This document shows positions 46,550-58,559 of a DNA stretch of 64,000 nt, piece by piece. The stretch is from assembly GCA_021397845.1 (NCBI GenBank), contig CM038052.1, positions 41,028,449 to 41,092,448 of the forward strand, read 5' to 3'. The translations under genes and the position numbers were made by a program. Numbering within the stretch: position 1 is the stretch's first letter; every line of letters starts with the position of its first letter. Under the pieces are notes generated by a model that saw only the letters and a program-made list of their open reading frames with translations, was not told where the DNA came from and made no database searches. This DNA comes from Areca catechu (taxonomy: Eukaryota > Streptophyta > Magnoliopsida > Arecales > Arecaceae).

Positions 46550-47830
46550 TAAATTTTGTTATCCCGGTTTTCTTATTTCCAAACCCACGATAACCTGGCG
46601 CAAGTGTTTCTATCCAAAATCCATGATATACATGGACATCAATTTCCTGGATGTTGAAGTGGAAGGTCATGGTGTCATGAGAGGTAAGAAAAGACAAAAC
46701 CATCCCAATTTTTTTTAAAGTGCTAAAATCGATCCTGACCAGGACAAATGAATGATGATGTCCGGGCACTTTAGCTTCCTTGGATTGAAAGGAAAGCCTC
46801 CACAATGACAGCCAAGAAGCCACTAACAAAACATTATCCAATTCCCATGTCAGACAAAAGACAGGAAAAGCACCAACACGGGTATTTTGCAAAATGATTC
46901 AAAGGCATAAAACAAAAGGAGAATGAATGGCAAAAAAAGAAAAGATTAGGAACCCCTTACAAGAAACGGCAACTATGCCTGCCCGAGTTTATTTAGTTAT
47001 TTGAATTCATGGTGGGAGGCCTCTTTCTCCTGGACAACTTCTGAACATGGTTTCATTTTTGACGTGTGTTAGGGTTGTAGATGATTCAATTATTATCGTA
47101 CTGCACCATATTTGAAGGGTTAGCTCTACCATACAAATCGATTGGAAGAGCAGTCATGATAGCAAGCTTATTTTGAGGTCATATTGCATTATTGTTACAT
47201 TAGATTTCAATGATCTCATTAATTATACTAATCCGGAGGGAGTTGAATTTTGAGGTGAAAATGGAAATGAGTGACCTCTGATACACCCTGGAATAAGTCA
47301 TCTACCATGATGCTAGCATCCCCCGTTGTAGCACAACATGTGCCCTTGATGGAGGAGGACAGAGTAGATATCCAGCTTTTACATATGTACTAAAAGAGTT
47401 CTAAAGTACTATAAGCGGTCAATCTCTCACTCTTTCTGCTATGTGAGATTCATAATCTTTAACAATCTTGAAACGAGTGTGCTATTATTTCTTGACATGC
47501 AGACCATGTCCTTGAAGGCGACAAGTACCCATCTTCATCTATAAAACTATTTTTTTATGGCTCTTTAGGTGAGTAAAGATTTCCTTGTATGCCTTTAATT
47601 TCTTAGAGACAAACTCCATATGCAATGAACTCATCTCCTCCACCAAGATCATAGCCCATCTCCACCGCTCCTTACCTTCCACCACCACTTCACCTACAGT
47701 CACCATCGAACCTTCTTTGCTTCATCCTCTGTCCACCATCTCTCATATTTTTTCCTCGTCTAGGCTCAAACATCTTCTATCTACTTTTACGGAAGACTGA
47801 TTTAGGCATCGGAGGGTCATCATTTTTTGT
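45943..47830. other. Intergenic or unrecognised 5' part of a gypsy element
   Basis: AT-rich, no gene seen. Since pol of a plus-strand gypsy element begins near 47835, some of this could be its decayed gag and LTR, but no gag motif could be recognised. Confidence 0.45.
46501..46544. repeat. (AT)22 microsatellite
   Basis: 44 bases of pure AT repeat followed by AAAA. Confidence 0.95.
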
Positions 47831-47834
47831 TTGA

Positions 47835-49207
47835 TCCAAATAAAACAATTTAGATTGGGACCTAGTTGGACGAAGCCTCTCAAACCAAACCCCCAGATTG
47901 CTTAAGAGCCAATGCTGATATCTTTGTATGATTAGCCTCTGACATGCTCGTCATTAATCTAGAATTCATAGTCTACCAACTACACATCGATTTGAGACAT
48001 CAACCTGTGTAGCAGAAGAATGGAGTTTCATCCCCGAGTGCTAGCAAGCCATCGAACAAGAGGTGGCCAAGCTTCTAGTGTCATACTTCATCCGTGAAGT
48101 GAACTATCCCGATTAGCTAGCAAACCTTGTCCTTATTAATGGCAAATGATGAGTATGTATCGACTTCGCTGATTTAAATAAAGCCTATTTAAAAGATAGT
48201 TTTCCTTTATACAAGATAAATCAGCTAGTTGTTACCACCTTATGACACAAAATGTTTAGCTTTATGAATATATTTTCTAGGTATAATCAAATTTAAATGG
48301 CACTCGAGGATGAAGAGAAAATATCCTTCATTACAGATCGAGGGCATTGCTACAAGGTTATGCCCTTTGGCTTGAAAAATACTAGAGCCACCTACTAGCA
48401 TATTATTAATAGAATCTTCAAAGACCAGATCAACTGCAACATAAAGGTCTATGTCGATAACATGCTAGTGAAGAGCTACCAAAATTGAGTAGCATGTAGT
48501 GGATCTTGAGAAGACCATCCAAATCCTTAGAAAATACAACATAAAGCTCAATCCGAGTAAGTGCACTTTTAGGATGGCCTTGAAAAAGTTCCTTGATTTT
48601 GTAGTTACCTATCGTGAGATCAAGGCTAACCAAGAAAAGACCCAAGCCATCCTAGAGATGTTACCATCAAGGATTCGAAGGGAGGTGCAATGCCTCACAG
48701 GGTGCATGATTACACTAAGCAGATTCATGGTCAGGTCAGTAAAGAAGTTCTTGCCCTTCTTCAATGCCCTGAAATAGATCAAGAATTTTCAATAGATAAT
48801 CAAGTGCTAGACCACCTTTAATCAACTTCGAGAGGATCTTGCCATGACTTTGCTCCTGACCAGGTTGATCGTTGGGATGACGTATTTATACCTTGCTATC
48901 TCTCCAGCAGCCATAAGCTTGATTTTTGTTTGAGAGAAAGATGGCATGTAGAAGTCTATCTACTATACTAGTAAAGTATTGCGAGTTGCAGAGATGAGAT
49001 ATCCGAGGATCGAGAAGGTTGCCTATGCCTTAGTGATCTCAATATGGAGGCTCTGGCCCTACTTTCAGGTGCACTCTATTACTATGTTACTGACCAACCC
49101 TTGAGATAAGTATTGTAGAGGCTTGATACCTTGGGAATGTTCGTAAAATGGGCCATGGAGCTCAGGGTGATCAATATTCATTACCTACCTTGACCCTCTA
49201 TTAAGGT
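47835..49207 (+). pseudogene. Tat-lineage gypsy pol, RT part
   Basis: A heavily damaged reverse transcriptase with recognisable pieces in shifting frames: SDMLVINLEFIVYQLHID, VNYP.WLANLVLI, ANGK..VCIDF.DLNKA, MPFGLKN, KDQINCNIKVYVDNMLVKS, then DLEKTIQILRKYNIKLNPSKCTF and LTGCMITLSRFMVRS. The wording is Tat-type. The catalytic YVDD is YVDN (GATAAC), which alone would kill the enzyme. RNase H begins at about 48800 and is cut at 49207 by a solo LTR; it resumes at 50543. Confidence 0.85.
49203..49207. repeat. Target site duplication AAGGT (left of solo LTR)
   Basis: AAGGT here and at 50543-50547 flank the insertion. Excising it rejoins the gypsy frame as PSIK/GQALVDFLMEYTL. Confidence 0.9.
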
Positions 49208-50542
49208 TGTTGCTACTTGGATCACTGTGGCATGTAGCTCTGATGTGTCACGGACTTGTTGGGCTCTCTCTGTGTGCTTGGTCCTCTCTCTCAGTCGGCT
49301 CCTTGGTTAGGTTGTCCTGCAAAAAAGAGAAGACCCGGGTTGGGGATTCCGGTGGGGCCACTCCGACGATCAAGTCAGTTGGGACGGTCCAAGAAAACAG
49401 AACCTCTGTGGCGAAGAGCTTGGAAACTCTCCGCGTAGAGGGTGAAAGATGAGATATAAGAAGTGGAAAGACAGGGTCGAGTGGTGATTAGAGAGATGGG
49501 AGGTTTTCTTGGCTAGTTCCTTGCCCGTTTGCTCTCTAAGTCTTACTTGTTGCCTCCCTCCCCCTCGGGGGTCCTTTCTTTTGTTTTATATGAGAAAGAT
49601 GGCCCAAACCAAGTCTGGGCCTTTATTAAGATGTCCCATTTCTGGTATCCCTCTCAGGAGGGATATTTTTTTGTCTATGGCCTCCCCCTGTCAGACCGAT
49701 CCTCAGAAAAAGTTCCTTCCATTAGGGATGTTCGCCGGTGTAGTATAGATCTTGTCCCTCTGGTGGTGTAGTTTTTCGTGGGAGGGGCAGGCATCATGCC
49801 GCTGAGCCCCGAGCCACGGTGGGGCGTTTCTATTCCAGGAGGGACCGTTGAGTGTCGTAGGGCTTGGGGCCTTAATGGAATACTCTCCTTAGAGGAGGTA
49901 CATGTTATGTGTTGCGAGGGTTGAAACCCTCCGGTTGCACGGTCGTGGATATGGTGGCACGCTACAGGGCCTGGAGCCTGGTGGAGCATGCATTGCACAA
50001 AACGTACGGGTGGCATGTCTGCAGAGTTTGAATTTCTGGTAGGACATGCACCACCTCCTGGAGGTTGCGGGTAGCTAAAGCTTCCTTAGCACAGTCTGAA
50101 TCTCTGCTGATCTTCTATCTTTCTTGCTTATGGCGAGAACTTTGGCCTTGGCTGGATGGGGGGAGCTCTATCTCAGGAGCTTACCCTCGAAAGCATGAGC
50201 ACGATCTCTACAGGGAGCTCGACCCTGGATGGGAGTTGACCTCAACCAGGGGCTCTTCCTCAGAATGCATGAGCACGTCCTCGATCGGGAGCTCGATCCC
50301 AGTGGGAGCTGACCTCGGCCGGGAGGTCAACCCCGGATGGGAGCTAACCTCGGTCGGGGGCTCGCCCTCGGAACGCATGAGCATATCCTCGACCAGGAGG
50401 TCGACCCTGAATGGGAGCTGACCTCGACCGAGAGCTCACCTTTGGATCTTTATTTGGGCATCGAATTTTGGTGGCGCTTCCCACCAGTGCGACTGCCAGT
50501 TGTTGCCATCATGGGCTCTACATCAGTGATTGTGCCACGTCA
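49208..50542 (-). repeat. Solo LTR of a second Tat-like family
   Basis: 1335 bp, plus-strand TGTTGCTACTTGG...CACGTCA, flanked by AAGGT. Its first 40 bases align with the outer end of the 36-46 kb LTRs, and it shares ATTCCGGTGGGG and CACTCCGACGATCAAGTCAGT with them, so it is a related but different family. Orientation is minus by that alignment. It carries its own GC-rich repeats (50190-50450). No internal region remains, as expected after LTR-LTR recombination. Confidence 0.85.
50190..50450. repeat. 34-bp subrepeats inside the solo LTR
   Basis: Units of the type TCGACCCTGGATGGGAGCTG plus ACCTCGACCRGGRG recur every 34 bp, grouped into 74- and 108-bp higher-order units marked by GCATGAGCAC (50193, 50267, 50375). 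They occupy a part of the LTR similar to that of the 117-bp array in the related element. Confidence 0.85.
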
Positions 50543-51446
50543 AAGGTCAAGCATTGGTTGACTTCCTCATGGAGTATACACTTTCTAAGAAGGTCGAGGC
50601 TGAATCAGAACTTTTAGGTGCAATACCAAATAGCTCTTGGATGCTTCATGTAGATTGGTCATCCAATACCTATGGCACCAGAGCTAGACTTATCCTTGCC
50701 AGTCCCAACAGTGACATTATTGAGCAAGTCCACTATTTCAATTTCAAAACTTTTAATAATAAGATAGAATACGAGGTGCTCTTGATGGGGCTGAGGCTCA
50801 CTTGGGAGCTCAGAGTTCAACACCTCAAGGCTTTAGTGACCCTTAGCTAGTAATCGACCCGATTTGCGAGGAGTACGAGAAAAAAAGGCTCCCTCTATAA
50901 AGAAGTACCTATAGAAGGTAAATGAAATAATCCCTTCTTTCGATACATTTAAAATTTTACAAACACCCAAGTTGAAGAATGCCTAAGTAGACTGTTGTCA
51001 AGGCTAGCAACCTCTGAATGCGCCAAAATCTAGAGGATAACCTATATGGAGATCCTTGATAGGCCTAGCATCAAGGAGGAGCCAGCTCAAGTGATGCAAG
51101 TGAATTATAAACCTAACTAGATGGACCTGCTGGTCAAGTACTTGTAGGAAGGGCTACTGCCAAAAGACAAGGGTAAAGCTCAAAGAGTCAGAGACCTATC
51201 CATGTTGTATGTGGTGTTAGAGAAAAAGCTCTACAAGCCATCCTTCTCTACACCTCTCCTTCACTACCTCAGGCCCTCTGATACTGAGTATGCCTTGCGT
51301 GAGGTCTATGAAGGCATTTATGGCAAACACTTAGAAAAAAGGGCCTTGGTGTATAAGATCTTGCAACAAGAATACCATTGGCCGAGCATCCATAAGGACA
51401 TACTTAAGTTGTAAGATGCTGCAACCAGTGTCAATGGCATGCCAAC
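50543..51446 (+). pseudogene. Tat-lineage gypsy pol, RNase H to integrase zinc region
   Basis: RNase H second domain with WMLHVDWSSNTYGT, FNFKTFNNKIEYEVLLMGLRL (the usual NEAEYEAL is changed), then the integrase N-terminus with YALREVYEGIYGKHLEKRALVYKILQQEYHWPSIHKD and CNQCQWHA, the last part of the HHCC zinc site. The frame is open in pieces with stops between. Cut at 51446 by the SIRE solo LTR. Confidence 0.85.
51442..51446. repeat. Target site duplication CCAAC (left of SIRE solo LTR)
   Basis: CCAAC left and CCAAT right (52960-52964): 4 of 5 bases match, consistent with one later mutation. Confidence 0.75.
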
Positions 51447-52959
51447 TGTTGGCTCCACCCAGTGATTTTGATGAATAACAAAACATTAAGTGCATATTGT
51501 ATACTAATGTGTATTTCAAGTTATGAGTTTTCAGGAAGAAAGCACCTCAAAATCTTAAAAACTTATGTTTCATGGCACATCATGGCACGGAGCATTTCTC
51601 GCAAATCTGGACATCCTCTTCATGAAAAAAGGATATCTACATGTTTAATTATTATGTGTTTATGATTCATTTAAGTTTCAAAATTTATATTTATATTTTT
51701 AGGATAATTTACACTTGAATCTGAGCTTTTCAGTCTCAAGTGTCACACCTGGGAAGTCAAGTGTCGACACTTCAGCATTTGGCACGAACAAAAATCCTTG
51801 GCATGCCAAGTGTCGACACCTAGAACTTAGTGTTGACACCAAGTGTCGACACTTAGGTTTTCAAGTGTCGACTCAAGGCCTGAGAATTTTGAAAATATAG
51901 AACTTTGTCATTTGAGGATTTTTGTGTCAAGTGTCGACACCTGTGCATCAAGTGTCGACACTTGAAAGTTCAAGTGTCGATACCTAGAGATCAAGTGTCG
52001 ACACCTGACAGCCAAGTGTCGACACCTGACAGCCAAGTGTCGACACCTGATAGCCAAGTGTCAACACTTGAAGCCTAACAGCTCTAACGGATCTATTTTT
52101 CTGACTTGCAGAACTTGCTTTTCAAGCTCCAAACGGCTATATCCGAGGTTCCAATGGTCACAAACCATTTTTTGGAAGGTTCTTGGTGTATTTAACCTCC
52201 ACCAACCTCATTCTAAAGAAAAGGAAGTGCATTGAAGTGTATTTAAGTCTTTCAAAAGCCAAAAAGCCCATATTCTCTCAAGTACTTCACATCAAAAGCC
52301 TTTTATAGTTTGATTCCTTGAAAAAACCTACAAGCTCATCCTTACATCATTCCAAAAGAGGCATTTTGAAGGATATTCCAAGGAAGAGTCAAGACAAAGC
52401 ATCAACTTGAGCTTCAAAGATTCCATTCTACTCTTGAAGAGAGTTTGTTTTAGTTTTAAAATTGTATATCTGTTTTTATATTGTGATTTGACCTTGCTTT
52501 CAAGGGTGTCTTGAAAGAAGGTTGTTGTGGTTTATTGGTGAGCCAAAGGGATAAAACCAACTAGGGTTAACTTGTGAGCCCGAAGACAAAACAAGTGTTA
52601 AGGTTTGTTGGTAAGCCTAGGTGACAAAACCAACTTAGGTTTTGACTTGTGAGCCTTGTGAAAAACAAGTCAGCTGTAATCTTGTTTGGATTATAGTGAA
52701 ATTCCTAAGGGTGGCTTGGGGAGTGGATGTAGGTGCTAGGTTTGCACCGAACCACTATAAACCTTGTGTTTGTGTGTGATTTCCCTCTTCCTCTCTTGCT
52801 CTTTGGTTATTGCTACTCACTTATTGTTTTCCGCTGCTTTCAATCTCTTGCATTGAATTTATTACTATTCACAAGCACCACTAGTCCTTCACATTATTGT
52901 TTTAAATTTTTTAAAAGATCCAATTCACCCCCCCTCTTGGGCTCCATTTATGGGCAACA
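51447..52959 (+). repeat. Solo LTR of the SIRE-like family
   Basis: 1513 bp, TGTTGGCTCC...GGGCAACA, same orientation and content as the LTRs at 12.7 and 22.3 kb, but more diverged from them than they are from each other. It carries an extra block near 52820-52850 and a longer palindrome array. It sits inside the integrase of the Tat-like pol; the two sides (CQWHA | NVQH) rejoin when it is removed. Confidence 0.92.
51736..52075 (+). repeat. Palindrome array (13 copies) in the solo LTR
   Basis: Thirteen copies of the AAGTGTCGACACYT motif. Three consecutive GCCAAGTGTCGACACCTGA(C/T)A-type units near 51990-52060 form a local 21-22 bp tandem repeat, showing how the array grows. A few copies are mutated (TGTCACACC, TGTCAACAC). 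Confidence 0.9.
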
Positions 52960-53880
52960 CCAATGTTCAACACCTGCTAGCAACTTTGCTCAATCTAATT
53001 AGCTCACTTGGCCATTCATTCAGTGGGGGATAGACATTCTTGGCCCCTTTTTGTAGGTCACCAAGCAAAGGAATTTTTTGATTATAGCCATTGAACCACA
53101 CACTTAGATCACTAAGAAAAATATCCATGACTTCATTTGGAAGTCTATTGTCTTCCATTTCAGCTTGTCTTAAATGATCATAATCGATAACAACTGGCAA
53201 TTTGATAATGCTTCATTTTGAGAGTTCTATGAGGAGCTACACATTGATCATCAATTTACTTTGGTAGCACATTCCTAAGCAAATGGACAAGCATAAGTAA
53301 CAAATCAGATAATCCTTCAGAGCTTGAAAATCTAGTTGGATAAGGCCAAAGGACTCTAGGTGGACAAACTACATAGCCTTATTTGGGCCTACCATACCAT
53401 GCACCATCTCTCAATAGCTAGATGCTATTTAATCTTGCCTTCAGGATAGAGATGGTCATCTTCTTGGAAATAGGCCTGCCTTCGTATCAAGTGGAGACCT
53501 TCAGCAAACCAAAAAATTCAGAAAAGCTATAGGTGAACCTAGATCTTTTAAAAGAAGTCAAGAAAAAGGCTCGGCTCTAGATAGCAGCATACAAAAGGTA
53601 CATCGCATGCTACTACAACTCTCAAGTAAGGGAAAAGCATTTTTTGAATTGGAGACTTGGTGCTCAGGAGGGCTAAAGTCATTCAACCAACCAAATGTGA
53701 ATATCTTTCATCCAACCGAGAAGGACATATTGCATCGCCAAGGCTGGATACTTCAAGATCTATTGTATGGATCAAATGGATAGAACTCGCATCCCTCTCA
53801 CCTAGAACTCCACCAATATTTGACCCCATAATCAATAAGATATCAAGAATCTCTTTAAAGTTGATCCTATAATAAAACTC
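52960..53880 (+). pseudogene. Tat-lineage gypsy pol, integrase core
   Basis: Continues after the solo LTR: LTWPFIQWGIDILGPF carries the first catalytic Asp; FLIIAIE and NIHDFIWKSIVFHF follow; the second Asp region is IIIDN.WQFDNASF and the third region reads TLVAHS.ANGQ, then ILQSLKI.LDKAKGLWVDKL. About 53650-53870 matches the integrase C-terminal end (LVLRRAKVIQPTK). Many stops. A small frame on the minus strand here is a shadow. Confidence 0.8.
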
Positions 53881-53959
53881 TATTTTTTTTTATGCATGAA
53901 GAAGTATTATAGAGCAACACCATCCAAAAATGTAAAAATCCCAGTTGCCATACACCTAT

Positions 53960-54510
53960 GGAGAAATTCTTGGGTGATCTCCTGCAGCATAGGTCGGGTT
54001 GCCATGGCCACAAAGTCTCAGCTGACCTGTATGCCTTTGTAGGCCTAAGGCTCCAAGCCTTAGGGGAGAGTATATTTGCATAAGTAGAAAACTCTGAAAA
54101 AAGGCTTCGAGTCTCGGGAGGAGAGTATGCCTGTGTAGGTAGAAAATTACAAGAAAGCTTTGAATGAGTTACCATACCTTAGACCAAGCTACCCCACATG
54201 CTTGCAGAGAAAGCCTTGGATAAGCCTTGCATCCCAATCTGGATCACTATGCTCATATAGCCTCGACTGACCTATACACATATACAGGTAGAAGGCTTTG
54301 AGCCTTAGGGGGAGAGTATACCTACATAGGTAGAAAACTTTGATAAAGCCTTGGGTGAGTTACCATGCCTCAAGCCAAGCTACCACATGCTTGAGAAGAA
54401 AACTTTGGATGAGCTCCCATGTCCTAGGCTGGGTCGTCATGCTCAAAATATCTTAGTTGACTGGTATGCCCATGAATAGGAAGGCTTCCAAACTGGCCAT
54501 CATGCTTTCT
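53960..54510. repeat. Diverged tandem repeats after the Tat pol
   Basis: Repeated words GGGGGAGAGTATR(C/T)CT, RTAGGTAGAAAAC, GAGTTACCATRCCT and CCAAGCTACC recur at intervals of about 60-180 bp, showing a decayed tandem array. Position matches the 93/63-bp arrays in the 36-46 kb element (directly after pol). Confidence 0.6.
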
Positions 54511-57500
54511 CCCTTGATGCCTCGGAGGCCTCGATATTCTTTAATCCTAGAATTAGCACCTGTTTAAGCTCAAAACAAGACTGTGCCTTAGCTCGAGAAC
54601 CATTGAGCCTTGGATCATTGAGTTTCGGAGTAGTCCTCTATCTTAAAGGGATAAAGCAATACCTCCATAGCCTTCCATTGATGTTGTGAGGGGTAAAGCC
54701 TTGAAGGGCTACCGCTAAAGACCAAGAAGAAGCAAAGCTCCATATGTAGACGTATACACAAAAGACACCACAACAAGCATACTAAGAGAAGATTCTAAAA
54801 GAAATGCTCTTTTCTTTATTGATGATCTTAAAATACAAGAACCTTGGCCTAACAATCAAGTAACATTACATACAAGGAAAACTTTTGGATACAAGAAGAT
54901 GACTCTCATGGAAGGAAGCTTGATGTGGAGAAGGGTTTCACTCTCTACATCGAAGGATATCAGGAATGGCATGGTCCTCTTAGGCTTCTATTATCACCAG
55001 GACATGCCCATCTTACGGATCTATCCTGCAGGGACTTCTCCAAAAGCTCGATGATGAGAATACTCCCTATGCAGTTGCCCACTCCACCCTAGACTATTAG
55101 CTGAAGCCATCCATCCGAGTACGCCTTTGCATTCTCAATGGGGCCAATAATACAAGCTAAAAAATCAATAATTGGCCCCATAAGGATGTTGTTAAGACAT
55201 CGATTAGCAACTTCCTCAAGCCAATGGCTACCAGATTTCTCCAGTAGGAGCGATAATGATTTCTAATACTTCCTAAGCCAAGGTGGGGATTTTGTAGGTG
55301 AACCTCTCTTAAGCTCCCTATGGCTACTTGGAAGGTAGGAGAGAACTCCATCATGTAGCCAATGCCACTAACCCCAACAGGAAATCTCTCCGATGGTGGT
55401 GCCATCTTCTACAATGCCTTTGCAGATGTAGAAACTAGGAGGGAATGGGTTTGGCCACAAACAACAACTCTTTCCTTCCATTTATGAGAGAGCCCAGGTG
55501 GGGGATGCCATATTGATGCCTAGGCCATGCACCATGTATTGCCACTCTATTGGTCCTGAAGATTATGCCTTCCATAGAAATGTGCCTTAGGCATCCCTTT
55601 CTATAATGTTTCATTTTTAGAACTACTACATTTAAATCTATGTAACCTCCCAGGATGAAAATCTATATTGATAGGTGGAGCAATAATTACTCATCAGGGT
55701 TGCCAAGCACTGCTAGCTCTAGATTTGCTAGATGAAGTCCACACCCAAGTTATTGCGAGACATACCATCTTGCATGATAGGGGGTAGGTTGTCCTGTAAC
55801 AAATTCTAAACTAGCATGGGATGGGCACTGAGGAGTTACGTGTCCTACACTAGCGAAGGGCTTGGGTGAAAGCTGATGCATCATGTCTTTATACAAGAAA
55901 GTCAAAGAAAGAAACAAAAGAAATGTTTTCTTTTATTTTAAAAAGAAAAGTACATTCAAGCAAGTTACAAGGAGTTAGCAAGCTCCTGAGTTTCTTCTTC
56001 CTCTCCCACTTTTTCATCGCCCCGTCGGAGGTCAATGACTGAGTGAGAAGCTCCAATGCAGGAAGTATCTCCAGAAAGCGATTGTAGAGCATGGACTCAC
56101 AACACCAAAAGCCTTGGTCGAAGGAGTCACACCATTCATCCTGCAGGCCTCGGTGTTTCAACCTAACATTATTTGAAACACCTAACATTATTTGCTCAGC
56201 AATGGCAAGAACAACATGCACTTGGTAGCCTTGGTGGTGAGTTTCTCAACTCACTCAACTAGCTAAGGATTGAGAACCCTCAAAGAGGTTGTCCACCTTC
56301 ATTTCCAGGTTATTGATCTCCCTCCTCACTTTGATCAACTCCACCTTCATCCCCGCTACTAGATGAAGGGTACTAATCATATCAGTTCGGATGGAAGAAA
56401 CTTCATCCCTGGCCACCCAGAGTTCATCTCAAAGATTGATGATATCTTGTAAAGACTTAGCCCTATCTCGAACAAACAATAGAGTATTGCAAGGGTGATT
56501 GGCTTCTCTTTGACCTCATCTACCCTAGCTTCACTTCCTAGTTCACAAATGGTAGGACAAAAAGCCTTGGGTAGTTGAAGGTTCCCCTTCTTCAACTTTG
56601 TGATCTCTAATTGAAAAGCTTCAAGCATGCTTTTAAGCCTCTCATTCCTAATAAGAGAACTGTTGAGTTGCCTTTGGAGATTCTTCTAGGCTTCCTCGAT
56701 TGTGCTCCATTCCAACTCCATCGAGGCCCATCCACACTTAGTGGCCCTTTCCTAATGATCGACATTGGATCCTACTATTTTCGCTACTTTAGCATGATCA
56801 CACCATGCCACCAATCTAGCCTCCAAGGCCTAGATGCCAAAGCTTGCTTGCATAGTTGATTAATCAGTTAGCAAAAGGTCCACGAGCAAGCATTCAACGA
56901 GATCAAAGAAAGCCTACCATCAAGAAGCTATGGTATGGGCTCTCAAGTGATTCCTCGGTAGTCATGCACAAAAGGTACTCTTTATCCTTGGGGGGGGGAT
57001 CATCCTCTTGGTCATCTTCCAAGCCCATAATCGAAGATTATAGTCTCATCCTCTTAGATCATCCATTTAGGAGCGAAAATGTGAGAAACCCACTCAAGAG
57101 AAGTGGAAGAAGAAGGTCCGATAAGAGAGCGGGAAGGCAATTTCTTGATCAAGCAAAAGGAAGGGTCTGTATCCTTCCCTATCGCCTCTACTATTAAAGG
57201 GGAGGCCTTTTCCTCGACTTCTTTTTTCCTCGCCTTAGCAAAGCCTACTACATTTGTATCAGCTAGAGTTGCCCTTGCAAGCTGGCCTCCAACCTCTATG
57301 CACATCAATCGAAGCACCTCAATTGCCACACCTGAACCTTCGATAATGGTGCTAGAAGAAGCTTCAACTTTTACACCCTAGCTCATGATCCTTGCCAAAG
57401 TTAATGGGATCAAGCCCAGGTTGGGATGTCTGGCCTTGGCTTAGTAAGGCATTATGTTGCCTTGGCCTAGGCTACAACATCACAAGGCAAGGCCTCCATT

Positions 57501-58500
57501 GCAACCAAGAGTGGCACTGTATTGAAAAAATCTCCCTTACACTCCAAAAGGATTGGTGCCACAACCTCGATGGATTGGTCATCAACCCTAGCTCATGTGC
57601 CAACCAACGAAGCCTCCAATGCAACTAAAGTAGCTCTGCACTTGGAAGGTCCCCCTCAATCTCCAGCAATGTCAACTCTACAACATCAATAGGTTGGCTA
57701 TTGATCTTTGCTTCAAGCTGCAACACATCCCCGACTATGCCTAGAGAAGGCCTAGCAAGGGGGATCACTCCAAAAATCATGGGAGTAACAAAACTCAACT
57801 CCCCCTTCCTCTAGCATAGCTCAATGCCAAGAGTGACCTCCATGTGGTTGATCTTTCTCTTTTTCTTCTTCCTCTCTAGTCGAGGGCCCTACAACTCCTC
57901 TCTACTAAACTCCATTCTTCCTTGGATAAAAGTAGAGACACAAAAGCATACATGAGATAAGTTAGTAGAAGAAGGGATGGGGGAAGGGAAGAAAGATGAA
58001 GATTCAAGAAAGAAAATTTTTTATTCATTCCATTAGCTTCTCTTAAGATACAAAGGGTTTTCATCGAGGAATTACAAAAAAAAAAGGAAACATCATTAAG
58101 GGTGCGACCCAGCATCACCCTCCTTCTCCGTTCTATCCTGTGTCGATCAAACCGCTACTTGAGGAGGATGAGGACTAGAGGGATATGTTTCCTGGTAGTA
58201 CGAAAAGCTTGAGAGCTAGGCCTTTCAATTAGGCCTTAGCAGCTCCTAGCAAAAATTATCACTCTATCTGAAGGCCACAACAGCCTTAGTAGTGGCCTCC
58301 ATAATGCAGTGCTTTGCGACACAACCTTCTTAGCTAGCTAAGAATGGGCCCCCTTTGTTTCAAATAGTGCCCTCTCTAACTCAGTTGATTTCTTTTTGGC
58401 CTACCACTCACTCCCTTTGACTTCTTCCAATTGGCCTTGTATATAAGCAGCTTAGATCTCACTCTCCTAAACTCAAGCAGCCTCCACCTTCAGAAAAGTC
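54511..58500. other. Decayed post-pol region of the Tat element, probably antisense ORF remnant
   Basis: No intact gene. Minus-strand frames such as 55889-56221, 56377-56628 and 57054-57329 are moderately open and Glu/Lys/Leu-rich, and 58220-58440 (minus) has a coiled-coil-like ELERALFETK segment. Their place between integrase and the expected 3' LTR is where Tat elements carry the antisense ORF. No Transposase_28 motif could be read, so this is positional inference. Confidence 0.4.
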
Positions 58501-58559
58501 TCTGTGGTGGTGGGGACACCAGGATCAGACATAGATCCCTGGATCCCATATAGTTTACT

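Noticed and set aside
54511..58500. A host gene in the minus-strand frames of this stretch
   Set aside because: Frames are short, frequently broken, with no domain or splice pattern; the position fits decayed post-pol DNA of the Tat element.
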